DNA of 64,000 bases. Source: an uncultured bacterium. GTDB taxonomy: Bacteria > Planctomycetota > UBA8742 > UBA2392. The translations under genes were made by a program, and so were the position numbers. Below are positions 55,651 through 63,944 of the stretch, piece by piece. Location: the NCBI GenBank assembly GCA_938014885.1, contig CALLQI010000018.1:124001-188000 (forward strand). The letters are read 5' to 3'. Every line of letters starts with the position of its first letter. Within the stretch, counting starts at the first letter, position 1. Under the pieces are notes generated by a model. The model did no database searches. It saw nothing but the letters and a program-made list of their open reading frames with translations, and was not told the origin of the DNA.

Positions 55651-55955
55651 CCCTTGCCCTTGCCAACGCAAAGAACGGAGTAGTTCAGCCAACACCAGAA
55701 TTAGTTAGCCACCGGGTGGTCACAGGTGTCAAGGGGGGCGGTCAGGGGAGACATCCCTACCCCAGCCACCATAGACACCGCTAGCCCGGTCATTCGTGAC
55801 CGACAGTAGTTAGAGGGTTGAAGGGTGTCAGACGTCTGACGGAAGGGTTAGAAAAAGACAAGGAACTGGACGCTCCGCATCCAGTACCAGTCTTTTCCCC
55901 GCTTCGTTCGAGAAGGTCAATGATGGTGGTGTATCCGGGAGACTGGAGGAGTGTA
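55651..55955. other. Intergenic region with palindromes upstream of the HTH_36-like gene
   Basis: These 305 bases carry no convincing gene. They contain a perfect 14-bp palindrome GTCAGACGTCTGAC (55827-55840) and a near-palindrome GGTCATTCGTGACC (55789-55802), both likely binding sites. Confidence 0.4.
55827..55840. promoter_or_regulatory. Perfect 14-bp palindrome, candidate operator
   Basis: GTCAGACGTCTGAC equals its own reverse complement. It lies about 115 bases upstream of the HTH_36-like gene start and could bind a dimeric regulator. Confidence 0.5.
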
Positions 55956-56585
55956 ATGGCCGACAGATTACAGTTCTTTCAGGTGCCGTCTGCAATTGTA
56001 GAGTTAGGCCCTGAGCTCACCCACTTGTACTGCATCATGCTCCGATTGGCTGGGAGTAGGGACGCGACCTTTGCGTCCCAGAAGCGAATTGCTTTAGACT
56101 GCAAAGTCTCCTTGCGCACCATTCGGCGCAGGTTGAAAGACCTCGCAGTGAAGGCTCCAGAGTGGTTTCGGGCAGATGCTCGGTTTGACGAGAAGCACCA
56201 ACAGATCACGAACTGCTATGTGATTACAAAGGTCAGTCACGTCAGAGTACAAGAGCGAGTTGGGCGCAGCACGATCTTAAGTCTAGAACAGTACGCAGCA
56301 GAGAATCCCGAGTGGTGGTCCCGACGGGCGCAGGAGCTAAGACAGATTACGCCTCTAGTGAATCGGTATTTGCAACATCGTGCAAATCGAAACAACTCCG
56401 TATCCGAAGACAGCATTGACGAGGTTGTGAAGGAGTGCCTGAAGCTGGGTGACGACTTGGAGCACGCGGTTCATAACTGCATCACCTACGGGTGGAGCAA
56501 GCTGGTCGGCAGGCGCAGGCCGGTAAGCGACAAGCAGAGGGGGGCAAGAGGCATTCCTGTAGGGCAAAACCTGCCTTCTAACTAG
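55956..56585 (+). CDS. HTH_36-like DNA-binding protein (possible replication initiator)
   Basis: A 209-residue protein starting MADRLQFFQVPSAIVELGPE. A helix-turn-helix typical of Rep/RepA-N-like winged helices appears as ATFASQKRIALDCKVSLRTI followed by RRRLKDLAVKAPEWF. Genes of this type start replication of plasmids or of excised elements. The ATG follows TGGAGG at a 7-base spacing, which decides it over in-frame starts further upstream. The C-terminal half is helical and unrecognised. Confidence 0.55.
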   Translation: MADRLQFFQVPSAIVELGPELTHLYCIMLRLAGSRDATFASQKRIALDCKVSLRTIRRRLKDLAVKAPEWFRADARFDEKHQQITNCYVITKVSHVRVQERVGRSTILSLEQYAAENPEWWSRRAQELRQITPLVNRYLQHRANRNNSVSEDSIDEVVKECLKLGDDLEHAVHNCITYGWSKLVGRRRPVSDKQRGARGIPVGQNLPSN

Positions 56586-56982
56586 GAAGACGCGGACCAC
56601 TCTGCGCGTTTGGTAGCCCTTATGAACGCGCTCAAGAGCGCCAGAGGACTCCAGCCCTGCCGGGCAGACCAAGTCACGCTGAGGGACGCATCCACGCAAT
56701 GAGTACCAGTGGAGAGCAGAGCGTCAAGTCAGTATTGCCACAACTGCGGTACGCACAAGGGCTGTATGGTCACTGCTCGCCCAGCATGGCGCGTGGATTC
56801 GGTGCAAGGTCTGGTGTTTTGGGCCACTAACGCAAGTGATCCGACCACAGCCACTTACGGCGAGTTGGATTCTCATCAAACGATCCCAATGGGTCTGGGG
56901 TTGGCGACAAGATGCTCCGGTTGCTGAAACGGTGCTTGGTTCTGACAAGGGCCAATCAGCCGTTGTGAATCTGGTGATCAAG
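56586..56982. other. Gene-poor stretch in island 2
   Basis: These 397 bases have short frames on both strands without ribosome sites or recognisable content. A GCGCTCAAGAGCGC hairpin lies near 56630. Confidence 0.35.
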
Positions 56983-57162
56983 ATGACGGATCGACCTCCG
57001 ATGAGCGAAGCCGAGTTCATGAAGATCGTTCGGGAATCCGCTGAAGCGTTGATTCGGAACGCCAACAAGAACAAGGCCACTCCTCCGTTGACCACTGACG
57101 ACCTGACGAAGTTGGCAGAGGAAGCGCTGTCAGCGATTAAGCTGAAGGATGTGGACGCCTAG
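56983..57162 (+). CDS. Small hypothetical protein (59 residues)
   Basis: A short helix-rich frame starting MTDRPPMSEAEFMKIVRESA. It converges with the minus-strand gene at 57173. The frame extends upstream without a better start. It is unrecognised, and its existence as a gene is uncertain. Confidence 0.35.
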   Translation: MTDRPPMSEAEFMKIVRESAEALIRNANKNKATPPLTTDDLTKLAEEALSAIKLKDVDA

Positions 57163-57172
57163 AGCCATGCCA

Positions 57173-57640
57173 TCAGGTAGGCTGCAAGCGAAGATCGACA
57201 ACAAACTTCCATTCAGCCAGTGACTCGCTGATCGTCATTGTGGGGTCCATGCTCCAAACGATTCCAGCCTCTCCAACGACGATCTGTGTTGCAGCAGGAA
57301 TGACAAACTCACCAGCGATGATCTTGATAAGCTCGTCGTTGGGGTGAGGGTGGATCGCTTGTCTTACGGCATCAGAATCGATAATCAAATCGTGTTGACC
57401 GCCGTCGAACACCAGCAGCTTGCTGAACCACTCGTCTTTGATCGCTGGATGGCCGGGGAACTTCCACAGTGGCTTAGGTTCAACGTCTCTCAGGCTCATG
57501 TAAGGCGAGAAGCGGCTCTTGGCGCTCATGATCAGCTTGAGATAGCTGGAGCGGCGATAGACAAGCAGGTTCTGCGCCGACAACGTTTCGTCGGGCAGAA
57601 CGTCAGTGATCACTTCGACGTAGCTTCCTTTGTGGAGCAT
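57173..57640 (-). CDS. Hypothetical protein (155 residues)
   Basis: A soluble protein with alternating strands (SYVEVITDVLPDETLSAQNL, KLLVFDGGQHDLIIDSDAVR, FVIPAATQIVVGEAGIVWSM). No family was recognised. It follows the secreted protein gene on the same strand, with 46 bases between them, so the two may be co-transcribed. The ATG two codons inside a TTG-started frame is used. Confidence 0.5.
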   Translation of the reverse strand: MLHKGSYVEVITDVLPDETLSAQNLLVYRRSSYLKLIMSAKSRFSPYMSLRDVEPKPLWKFPGHPAIKDEWFSKLLVFDGGQHDLIIDSDAVRQAIHPHPNDELIKIIAGEFVIPAATQIVVGEAGIVWSMDPTMTISESLAEWKFVVDLRLQPT

Positions 57641-57686
57641 CGCCAATCCGGCCTTGCGCCCAGACCTGATGATCTGGCGTGGTTGA

Positions 57687-58460
57687 TCACTTGTCCTTGA
57701 GCGGCTTTCGTGGTTTGAAACGTGTCGTGCGAGTCGTCCAAGCTACTTCGCCAGTCTCGCTGGAGAAGCCCTCTTTCAGCACAATGGCACTACCGGCCTT
57801 CATCTCTTCGGCGGTGTCGTAGTCGATCCAGTGGTACTTGTCGTCCTCGTCCTGTTTTTCGTCGAGTGCCTTTCCGTTGAGACCCTTTTCTGCCCAGATC
57901 GTGATGGGCTGATGCTCCAGCGCTATCGGCTTTCCAGAGCGCGAGTCATACCACTTGCCTTTGTCGATGGTGATCTTGATGCGATCATTCTTTTCGACGG
58001 TCACGGACGACACGACAGCCGCAAGATACGCGAACTTGTAGGTGTACTTGGAAATCTGATCACGTTTCTCTTTGATGCTGAGCGCCTTGTCCTGTTGAAT
58101 CTTCCAGACTTCCGTGTAGCGCTCAGCAAAACCTGTGCAAGACACTTCATCGTCCTCAAGCTTGGTTGGTACCTCTACCAGTTGAATGCGCTTCGCCGCT
58201 TCTGCCTCCGCCCACGTCAGAAACGCCTCTGGTCGCTGAGGAGCCGCACTATCGCCGGGCCAGTCGTATTCAACCATCGAGATGCTCTCGATCTGTTTCT
58301 TCCGGTCAAAGTCCAGAACGCCGTAGCCGGTGTCGAGGCGAACGGCCTTGTCAGAAAACTGGACAACGATGCCCGCGAAGGACTGCTTCTTCTGGGTTTC
58401 GACAATGTCTGCTTTCAGCAAGGGCGCAAATGCCAGCAGCGTGATGATGATCAGTTTCAT
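57687..58460 (-). CDS. Secreted hypothetical protein
   Basis: A 257-residue exported protein. The signal peptide is MKLIIITLLAFAPLLKA, and the mature part begins DIVETQKKQSFAGIVVQFSD, which reads like a small beta-barrel or SH3-like fold. GGAG lies before the ATG, favouring this start over one 21 codons upstream. A Cys (EVSCTGF) sits in the middle. No enzymatic motif is visible. It may be a periplasmic cargo protein of the island. Confidence 0.5.
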   Translation of the reverse strand: MKLIIITLLAFAPLLKADIVETQKKQSFAGIVVQFSDKAVRLDTGYGVLDFDRKKQIESISMVEYDWPGDSAAPQRPEAFLTWAEAEAAKRIQLVEVPTKLEDDEVSCTGFAERYTEVWKIQQDKALSIKEKRDQISKYTYKFAYLAAVVSSVTVEKNDRIKITIDKGKWYDSRSGKPIALEHQPITIWAEKGLNGKALDEKQDEDDKYHWIDYDTAEEMKAGSAIVLKEGFSSETGEVAWTTRTTRFKPRKPLKDK

Positions 58461-58544
58461 GAAGTTCTCCAGTTCCCTAAACAATGACCAACGCGACTTT
58501 TCGGTGATCTCTGCGGCTGTCACGCACTAGTGCGTAGGACTGCA

Positions 58545-59039
58545 TCAATCCCCATCGTCTCGTACATGCTGAAGCGCGTCCCAATGGCAGTCGCACTTGA
58601 CGGCTTCCGGAAGCGCGTGGCCATCGGGAAGCTCGGTTGCTTCGCCGCAACACTCGACATAGTACCGCACGCTCAGATCGTTCAGGCTAACGCTGATTGC
58701 ACCAAAAGTGTATGGCTTGATCCCACGGGCGTCGTTCCGCTGCGCATGGTAGGAGAAAGTCAATTGAGGAGGGGACACGTTTTCGTGGACCTCGATGGTG
58801 AATGGGCATCCGTTTTCGTAGATGCGCTCAATCGGCACGCTGTCCTTGCGCAAGATGCCTTCTTGATCGAGGTACTCACGCCACATTCCGTCAAGGGGAT
58901 GCCCTTCCCACGCGATCTTAGGGAGAGTCGGCCCGGACCGAAGAATATGCAGATTGTGGTGGCCTACACCAACTCCGTTGCGTTGCAGAACTGGTGCGAA
59001 TGACTGGAGCCAAGGGCCGATGGAACAGTTGGTACACAT
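58545..59039 (-). CDS. Small MCTxC-family protein, island-2 paralogue
   Basis: A 164-residue protein that shares MCTxCxxxxWL, a His pair (VGHHN), IAWEGHPLDGMWREY, YHAQRND, PYTFGAISVSLNDLSVRYY and CCGEATELP with the island-1 protein at 46304. It also has a second Cys pair near the end (KCDCHWD). Conserved Cys and His residues hint at metal or redox chemistry. AGGAG lies upstream of the ATG. Two islands carrying the same unknown gene argues that it has a mobile-element role. Confidence 0.65.
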   Translation of the reverse strand: MCTNCSIGPWLQSFAPVLQRNGVGVGHHNLHILRSGPTLPKIAWEGHPLDGMWREYLDQEGILRKDSVPIERIYENGCPFTIEVHENVSPPQLTFSYHAQRNDARGIKPYTFGAISVSLNDLSVRYYVECCGEATELPDGHALPEAVKCDCHWDALQHVRDDGD

Positions 59040-59088
59040 TTTGTTGGTCTCCTAGCTGATGGCCGAATGTACTTTCCTAACCGTCGGT

Positions 59089-60231
59089 TCACTCGGTAGC
59101 AGAGGGTTCACGCCTTCTGATCCGGCAAGCCAGACACATCAAAAGTGCCAGCATGGCCGCAACAGCACAGTCGCGCACACCCGCACGACTTTCGGTTGTG
59201 CTGCAACCGCTGCTGTTGTCGTTGCCGCCACCATTGCTGCCTGAGATAGGAGGTGCAGCGTAAGTCCACACGTCGTTGAGTGCAGGCGGCGATGAAGTTC
59301 CGCCTCCGCCGATCACAAACAGCTTTCCACCAAAGTTCACGGCACCGTGCTGCACGTGCCGTGGACTCCACACAGGCGCAGATGCATGTTCAGTCCAAGT
59401 TGATCCGTCGGGAGAACTCCATGCGTCGTTACTCCACCCAACAACATTGTCGATTCCGCCGAGTATCCAGAGCTTGTTGTCGTAGATGGCGAGCCCAGCG
59501 CCATATCGTGGTGTCCAATGCGATCCAGTTGTCGAAACTTGAGTCCAAGAAGCGCCATCGGTAGAGGTCCAGATGTCGTTGTGAGAAGCGCCAGAAAATC
59601 CGAAGCCGCCCATGAGCCACATCTCGTTGCCGTAGACGGTCGCTGACACGTAATTTCTACGCTCCCAAGGCGCATTCGCCGTCTCTTGGGTCCAGTTGAT
59701 CCCATCTGAAGACGACCATACGTCATTGACGTGGGATGTGGCCGATGACCAGCCACCAAGAACCCACATGCGGTTGTTGAACACCAGCGCTGCATGGGAA
59801 GCGCGTTGTGTCCACATGGGCGTCGAAGTAGTCAACTGCGTCCACGAGATTCCGTCTGCCGATGACCACACGTCATCTGTTTCGGAAGTTCCATCATGGC
59901 CACCAAGAACCCACAGCAGATTGTTGAAGACCACGACTGCATGACCCGATCTTGCAAAAGGGTTGGGCGCGGATGCGGCCACTTGAGTCCAAGCGACACC
60001 GTTCGTCGAGTTCCAGCAGTCCGTCCTGTTGACGCCGTAGGTTCCATTATCGCCGCCCATTACCCACAACTTATTGGCGAAGGCAAACGCCGCGTGGTCG
60101 GCTCTGGCGGACCAAGGTGCGCCAGTCGGCGCAGACTCTTCAGTCCATGAGATAGATTGTGCGCTCGCGTACCCGGACACGAGGCCCAGAACCAGCAAAG
60201 TGACCAGCAAGAAATTGTGCTGAGAGATCAT
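59089..60231 (-). CDS. Secreted Kelch-type beta-propeller with C-terminal sorting-like tail
   Basis: A 380-residue exported protein. After the signal peptide (HNFLLVTLLVLGLVSGYASA) come six to seven Kelch-like repeats of about 50 residues with HAAxxFNNxxWVLGG and DVWSSxDGxxWTQ blocks, forming a likely propeller. The tail is GSNGGGNDNSSGC, a hydrophobic segment (CAVAAMLALLMCLACRI) and RRREPSATE, resembling GlyGly-CTERM or related rhombosortase-type sorting signals. The ATG after GGAGGAG is chosen. It may be displayed at the cell surface; being island-borne is unusual for this kind of protein. Confidence 0.75.
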   Translation of the reverse strand: MISQHNFLLVTLLVLGLVSGYASAQSISWTEESAPTGAPWSARADHAAFAFANKLWVMGGDNGTYGVNRTDCWNSTNGVAWTQVAASAPNPFARSGHAVVVFNNLLWVLGGHDGTSETDDVWSSADGISWTQLTTSTPMWTQRASHAALVFNNRMWVLGGWSSATSHVNDVWSSSDGINWTQETANAPWERRNYVSATVYGNEMWLMGGFGFSGASHNDIWTSTDGASWTQVSTTGSHWTPRYGAGLAIYDNKLWILGGIDNVVGWSNDAWSSPDGSTWTEHASAPVWSPRHVQHGAVNFGGKLFVIGGGGTSSPPALNDVWTYAAPPISGSNGGGNDNSSGCSTTESRAGVRDCAVAAMLALLMCLACRIRRREPSATE

Positions 60232-60667
60232 GACACGCTCCTCCGATTTGTTGACGCAACGAAACCGGCCATCGATGCGACTATGGACGGTCAAGACTGC
60301 GGCGAGGAAGTGGTGGGCGAGGTCGAGGTGGAAAAAAACAGGAGGAGCAGCCCTCCGCTGCCCACCGAGGCTCCGCTAGAAGCCCACAAAGCGCAGTCGT
60401 CGAACTGCCCCAAACTTCGGGGCATCGAGAACTGCGGGCTTTGAGGTTGAAATCTAGCGGATTTCGGTAGCCGCAGAAAATGATGCGATAGTTGTCCTGC
60501 CGTGCGGCAAGTGCCGCGAAGCTAACCCTCCTGAATCGATGGCAAAGTGGTTTCCAGTCGCGCCAATGTACATCGGACGCCGGAAGTTTCGCAATGAGCA
60601 TCCGTCCACACACGTCTTCAGGGAATGTGACGGCGAATCCGTGTTTGATGTCGTAAACTCTGGTCTG
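60232..60667. other. Intergenic region with a long folded element
   Basis: These 436 bases upstream of the Kelch gene have no convincing gene. An irregular hairpin at 60380-60441 is described separately; an A tract (GGAAAAAAACAGG) lies near 60332. Confidence 0.4.
60380..60441. other. Irregular multi-helix hairpin, possible structured RNA
   Basis: Nested arms AAGCCC/GGGCTT (60380-60385 with 60436-60441), GCAGT/ACTGC (60393-60397 with 60431-60435) and TGCCCC/GGGGCA (60406-60411 with 60419-60424) enclose AAACTTC as terminal loop. Whether it is transcribed is not evident. Confidence 0.45.
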
Positions 60668-60952
60668 ATGTCCGTTCAAACCGAAGTTCAGAAAATCCCA
60701 CGCGAAGCCCGAATGCTGTTGTCGCGGGCCGGGATGCTGTTGCTGCAAGCTGCGAACCAGCCGTTGGCTCCTGATGTCCAAGCAAGCTGTCGGCGGGCGT
60801 TGCTGCTGATGCAGCACGCCCACAAGATCATGAAGCTGGCGCGTAGTGTACGGGCTGATGCTGATTTATCTTGTCGGCAAGCAGCGCCCATCCAAGGTCG
60901 CTGCGATCTCGGCGGGCGGTTCAGGCCAGTCGCCGCACTTGAACGCCTGTAG
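60668..60952 (+). CDS. Small hypothetical protein (94 residues)
   Basis: A frame starting MSVQTEVQKIPREARMLLSR, with Ala/Leu-rich helices and no strong ribosome site. It precedes the SNF2 gene by about 100 bases on the same strand. A longer frame begins at 60539. It is unrecognised and may not be coding. Confidence 0.3.
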   Translation: MSVQTEVQKIPREARMLLSRAGMLLLQAANQPLAPDVQASCRRALLLMQHAHKIMKLARSVRADADLSCRQAAPIQGRCDLGGRFRPVAALERL

Positions 60953-61058
60953 AGCGGACTTCCCCAAGTTTCTGACACACACCCGAATTTGATCCACAAA
61001 GATCACCTGTCCTAGCTGCGATGCAAAATCGGTACATTGGCAGCGTGTTGTCGGCATT

Positions 61059-63935
61059 ATGTCGGGGGCTGATCTATCGGCCAGCGAGACAGGCATGACG
61101 ATTTACCACAGCCGCCTGTGGGCAGAGCTTCTCACGCTTCAGCGTGCCGGTGGTTCCATTGATCATCTGTCGCGTTCGATAGCCAATTCCCGTGTTGATC
61201 TAAACCCACATCAGGTTGACGCGGCGTTATTCGCTTTCAGATCACCGCTGACCAAGGGCGTGGTCCTCGCGGACGAGGTCGGCCTTGGCAAGACCATCGA
61301 GGCCGGACTGGTCCTGTCCCAACGTTGGGCAGAGCGGCGGCGTCGAATCCTGTTGATCGTGCCAGCGACGCTGCGCAAGCAGTGGCAGCAGGAGCTTGCC
61401 AGCAAGTTTTTCTTGCCCAGCGTCGTGATGGACACACGCAGCTTCAAGCAGATCGTTGAATCCGGCAGCGACAACCCGCTGGAACAGGAAGATCACATCG
61501 TGATTACCTCCTACCAGTTCGCGGCGTCCAGAGATCAAGCCGTGCTGCAAGTGCCTTGGGACCTCGTGGTGATCGACGAAGCGCACCGGCTGCGCAACGT
61601 CTACAACCCGCGAAACAAAACTGCCAACCGCATCAGTGCAGCAATCAAGAACAGGCCCAAGCTGCTGCTGACAGCAACTCCGCTTCAGAACTCGTTGATG
61701 GAACTGTTCGGGCTGGCCAGCATCGCCGACGATCACGTCTTTGGTGACATCGAGTCGTTCAGGGAACAGTTCGTTCGCACCAGCAACGAGCAAGAACGCA
61801 ACAAGGAACTCCGGGCGCGGCTGTCGTCCATTTGCATCAGGACATTGCGCCGTCAGGTTCTTGAGTACGTGCCGTTTACAAATCGCATCCCGCTGACGGC
61901 GGACTTCAGACCATCTTCAGCAGAGCGTGATCTTTACGATCAGGTGTCGGCCTACCTCCAGCGGGACACTTTGTACGCGCTTCCCAATGCGCAACGTGCC
62001 CTGATCACGCTGGTGCTCAGGAAGCTGCTGGCTTCGTCGAGTTTTGCAATCGCCAGAACCTTGGAGAGGCTGGCTGGCAGACTAGAGCGACTCGCCAATG
62101 ATCACGGCATCACGACCGACGATCTCTTCGACGATGAAGACCTCGAAGGCATCGACGAACTGGAGGACGAGTACGCCATCGTTGCTGCTGACGATAATCT
62201 TGATAATTCCGGCATTGATCCAGCGCTGTTGAAGGCCGAGCTTGCCGACGTGCGCCGCTTCGCCGAAATGGCCGCACGCATCACGACAAACGCAAAGGGT
62301 GATGCACTGGTCCCTGCGCTAAAGACGGCGCTGGACAAAGCCACCGAGCTTGGCGCACGACGCAAGGCCGTAATCTTTACCGAGTCGCGCCGGACGCAGG
62401 AGTACCTGTTTGATCTTCTGAACCAGCAGGGCTTCGCTGGCCAAGTCGTGATGATGAACGGATCAAACAGCGACGATACGTCCAAGGCGATCTATCAGGA
62501 CTGGTGCAAGCGTCACGAAGGCGACGGACAGGTCAGTGGCAGCCGTCCAGTGGACATCAAGGCCGCAATTGTCGAGCACTTCAAAGATCACGCCTCGATA
62601 TTGCTGGCAACAGAAGCAGCAGCCGAAGGTGTAAACCTCCAGTTCGCGTCATTGGTGGTGAATTACGATCTACCTTGGAATCCCCAGCGCGTAGAGCAGC
62701 GCATTGGGCGTTGCCATCGCTATGGCCAGCAACATGACGTTGTGGTGTTGAATTTCGTCAATCGCATGAACGCCGCAGATCAGCGCGTGCATGATCTTCT
62801 AGGCCAGAAGTTCCGTCTGTTCGACGGCGTGTTCGGTGCCAGCGATGAAATCTTGGGGGCACTGGAAAGCGGCGTTGATGTTGAGCGCCGCATAGCTCAG
62901 GTCTATCAGGAATGTCGTACCCAAGAAGAGATCACCACGGCGTTCGATCAACTCCAAGCCGAGCTTGATGAAGAGATCAAGGCTCGCATGGCCCAGACAC
63001 GCCAGACCCTGCTGGAGAACTTCGACGAAGAAGTCGGTGCTCGTCTAAAGGTCCACCGTGACCAGACGCAGGAGTCGCTGAACCAACGCGAGCGCTGGCT
63101 GCTCGAACTGACCCGCGCCGAGCTTGATGGCGACGCGATCTTCGACAATGACAGGCCGCGTTTCACCTACAGCGGTGATTTGGCCAAGGTTGGGGCGTAC
63201 AACCTCAACTGGAAAGACGCCGAACAACACCGCGAGAATTTCTATCGCCCGGATCATCAACTTGCACAGAAGTTGATCCAACAAACGCTGGACAGGCCGC
63301 TCGAACCTGCTGAACTGACTTTCGATTACTCGGGCTACAGAGGCAACATCAGCGTGCTTGACCCGTTAGTCGGCAAGTCCGGCTGGCTGGAGATCAGCAA
63401 GCTCACCATCGAGTCACTGGATACAGAGCAGTTCCTGATCTTTGCAGGGCAAACCGACGACGGCCAACAGCTTGATGAAGAGACCTGCATGAAGTTGATG
63501 CAGGTCCCGGCCAAGGCCAGCAAGCTAAATCAGCCAGTGGGTGATCTTACCTCGATCCGCGATGCAGAGGTTCAGGCAAAGCTGCGTGAGGTGGAGCAGC
63601 GCAACGCCAAGTTCTTTGACGAGGAAGTCAACAAGCTCGACCGCTGGACTGAAGACTTAAAACGCGGCTTGGAGGCAGAGATCAAGGAACTCGACCGGCT
63701 AATCCGTGAACAGAAGAAATCCGCAGCCTTGATGGTGACACTGGCTGAAAAACTGGAAGCCCAAAAGCAGATCAAAGACCTTGAGGCCACGCGCAGCAAG
63801 AAACGACGAGAGTTGTTTGACGCGCAGGACCAGATCGACGCCAAACGCGACGAGATGATCAAGCAGGTGGAGGCAAGATTGAAGCATCGGCAAAGCCTAA
63901 GTCATGTGTACGCATTTCAATGGCGCGTGAGCTAA
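61059..63935 (+). CDS. SNF2/RapA-like helicase, island-2 paralogue
   Basis: A 958-residue SF2 ATPase closely similar over its whole length to the island-1 helicase. Walker A ADEVGLGKTIEAGLVLS is near residue 75, VVIDEAHRLRNVYN near 173, EQRIGRCHRYGQ near 549, and a C-terminal charged coiled coil follows. Similarity to the other copy starts at MTIYHSRLW, so the ATG at 61095 is an alternative start. The next gene begins 9 bases after its stop. It is probably the first gene of a second defence operon. Confidence 0.9.
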   Translation: MSGADLSASETGMTIYHSRLWAELLTLQRAGGSIDHLSRSIANSRVDLNPHQVDAALFAFRSPLTKGVVLADEVGLGKTIEAGLVLSQRWAERRRRILLIVPATLRKQWQQELASKFFLPSVVMDTRSFKQIVESGSDNPLEQEDHIVITSYQFAASRDQAVLQVPWDLVVIDEAHRLRNVYNPRNKTANRISAAIKNRPKLLLTATPLQNSLMELFGLASIADDHVFGDIESFREQFVRTSNEQERNKELRARLSSICIRTLRRQVLEYVPFTNRIPLTADFRPSSAERDLYDQVSAYLQRDTLYALPNAQRALITLVLRKLLASSSFAIARTLERLAGRLERLANDHGITTDDLFDDEDLEGIDELEDEYAIVAADDNLDNSGIDPALLKAELADVRRFAEMAARITTNAKGDALVPALKTALDKATELGARRKAVIFTESRRTQEYLFDLLNQQGFAGQVVMMNGSNSDDTSKAIYQDWCKRHEGDGQVSGSRPVDIKAAIVEHFKDHASILLATEAAAEGVNLQFASLVVNYDLPWNPQRVEQRIGRCHRYGQQHDVVVLNFVNRMNAADQRVHDLLGQKFRLFDGVFGASDEILGALESGVDVERRIAQVYQECRTQEEITTAFDQLQAELDEEIKARMAQTRQTLLENFDEEVGARLKVHRDQTQESLNQRERWLLELTRAELDGDAIFDNDRPRFTYSGDLAKVGAYNLNWKDAEQHRENFYRPDHQLAQKLIQQTLDRPLEPAELTFDYSGYRGNISVLDPLVGKSGWLEISKLTIESLDTEQFLIFAGQTDDGQQLDEETCMKLMQVPAKASKLNQPVGDLTSIRDAEVQAKLREVEQRNAKFFDEEVNKLDRWTEDLKRGLEAEIKELDRLIREQKKSAALMVTLAEKLEAQKQIKDLEATRSKKRRELFDAQDQIDAKRDEMIKQVEARLKHRQSLSHVYAFQWRVS

Positions 63936-63944
63936 GGAGCAGCA

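Noticed and set aside
60281..60823. 180-codon minus-strand frame upstream of the Kelch gene
   Set aside because: It covers the folded element and an A tract, has no good start and no recognisable content.
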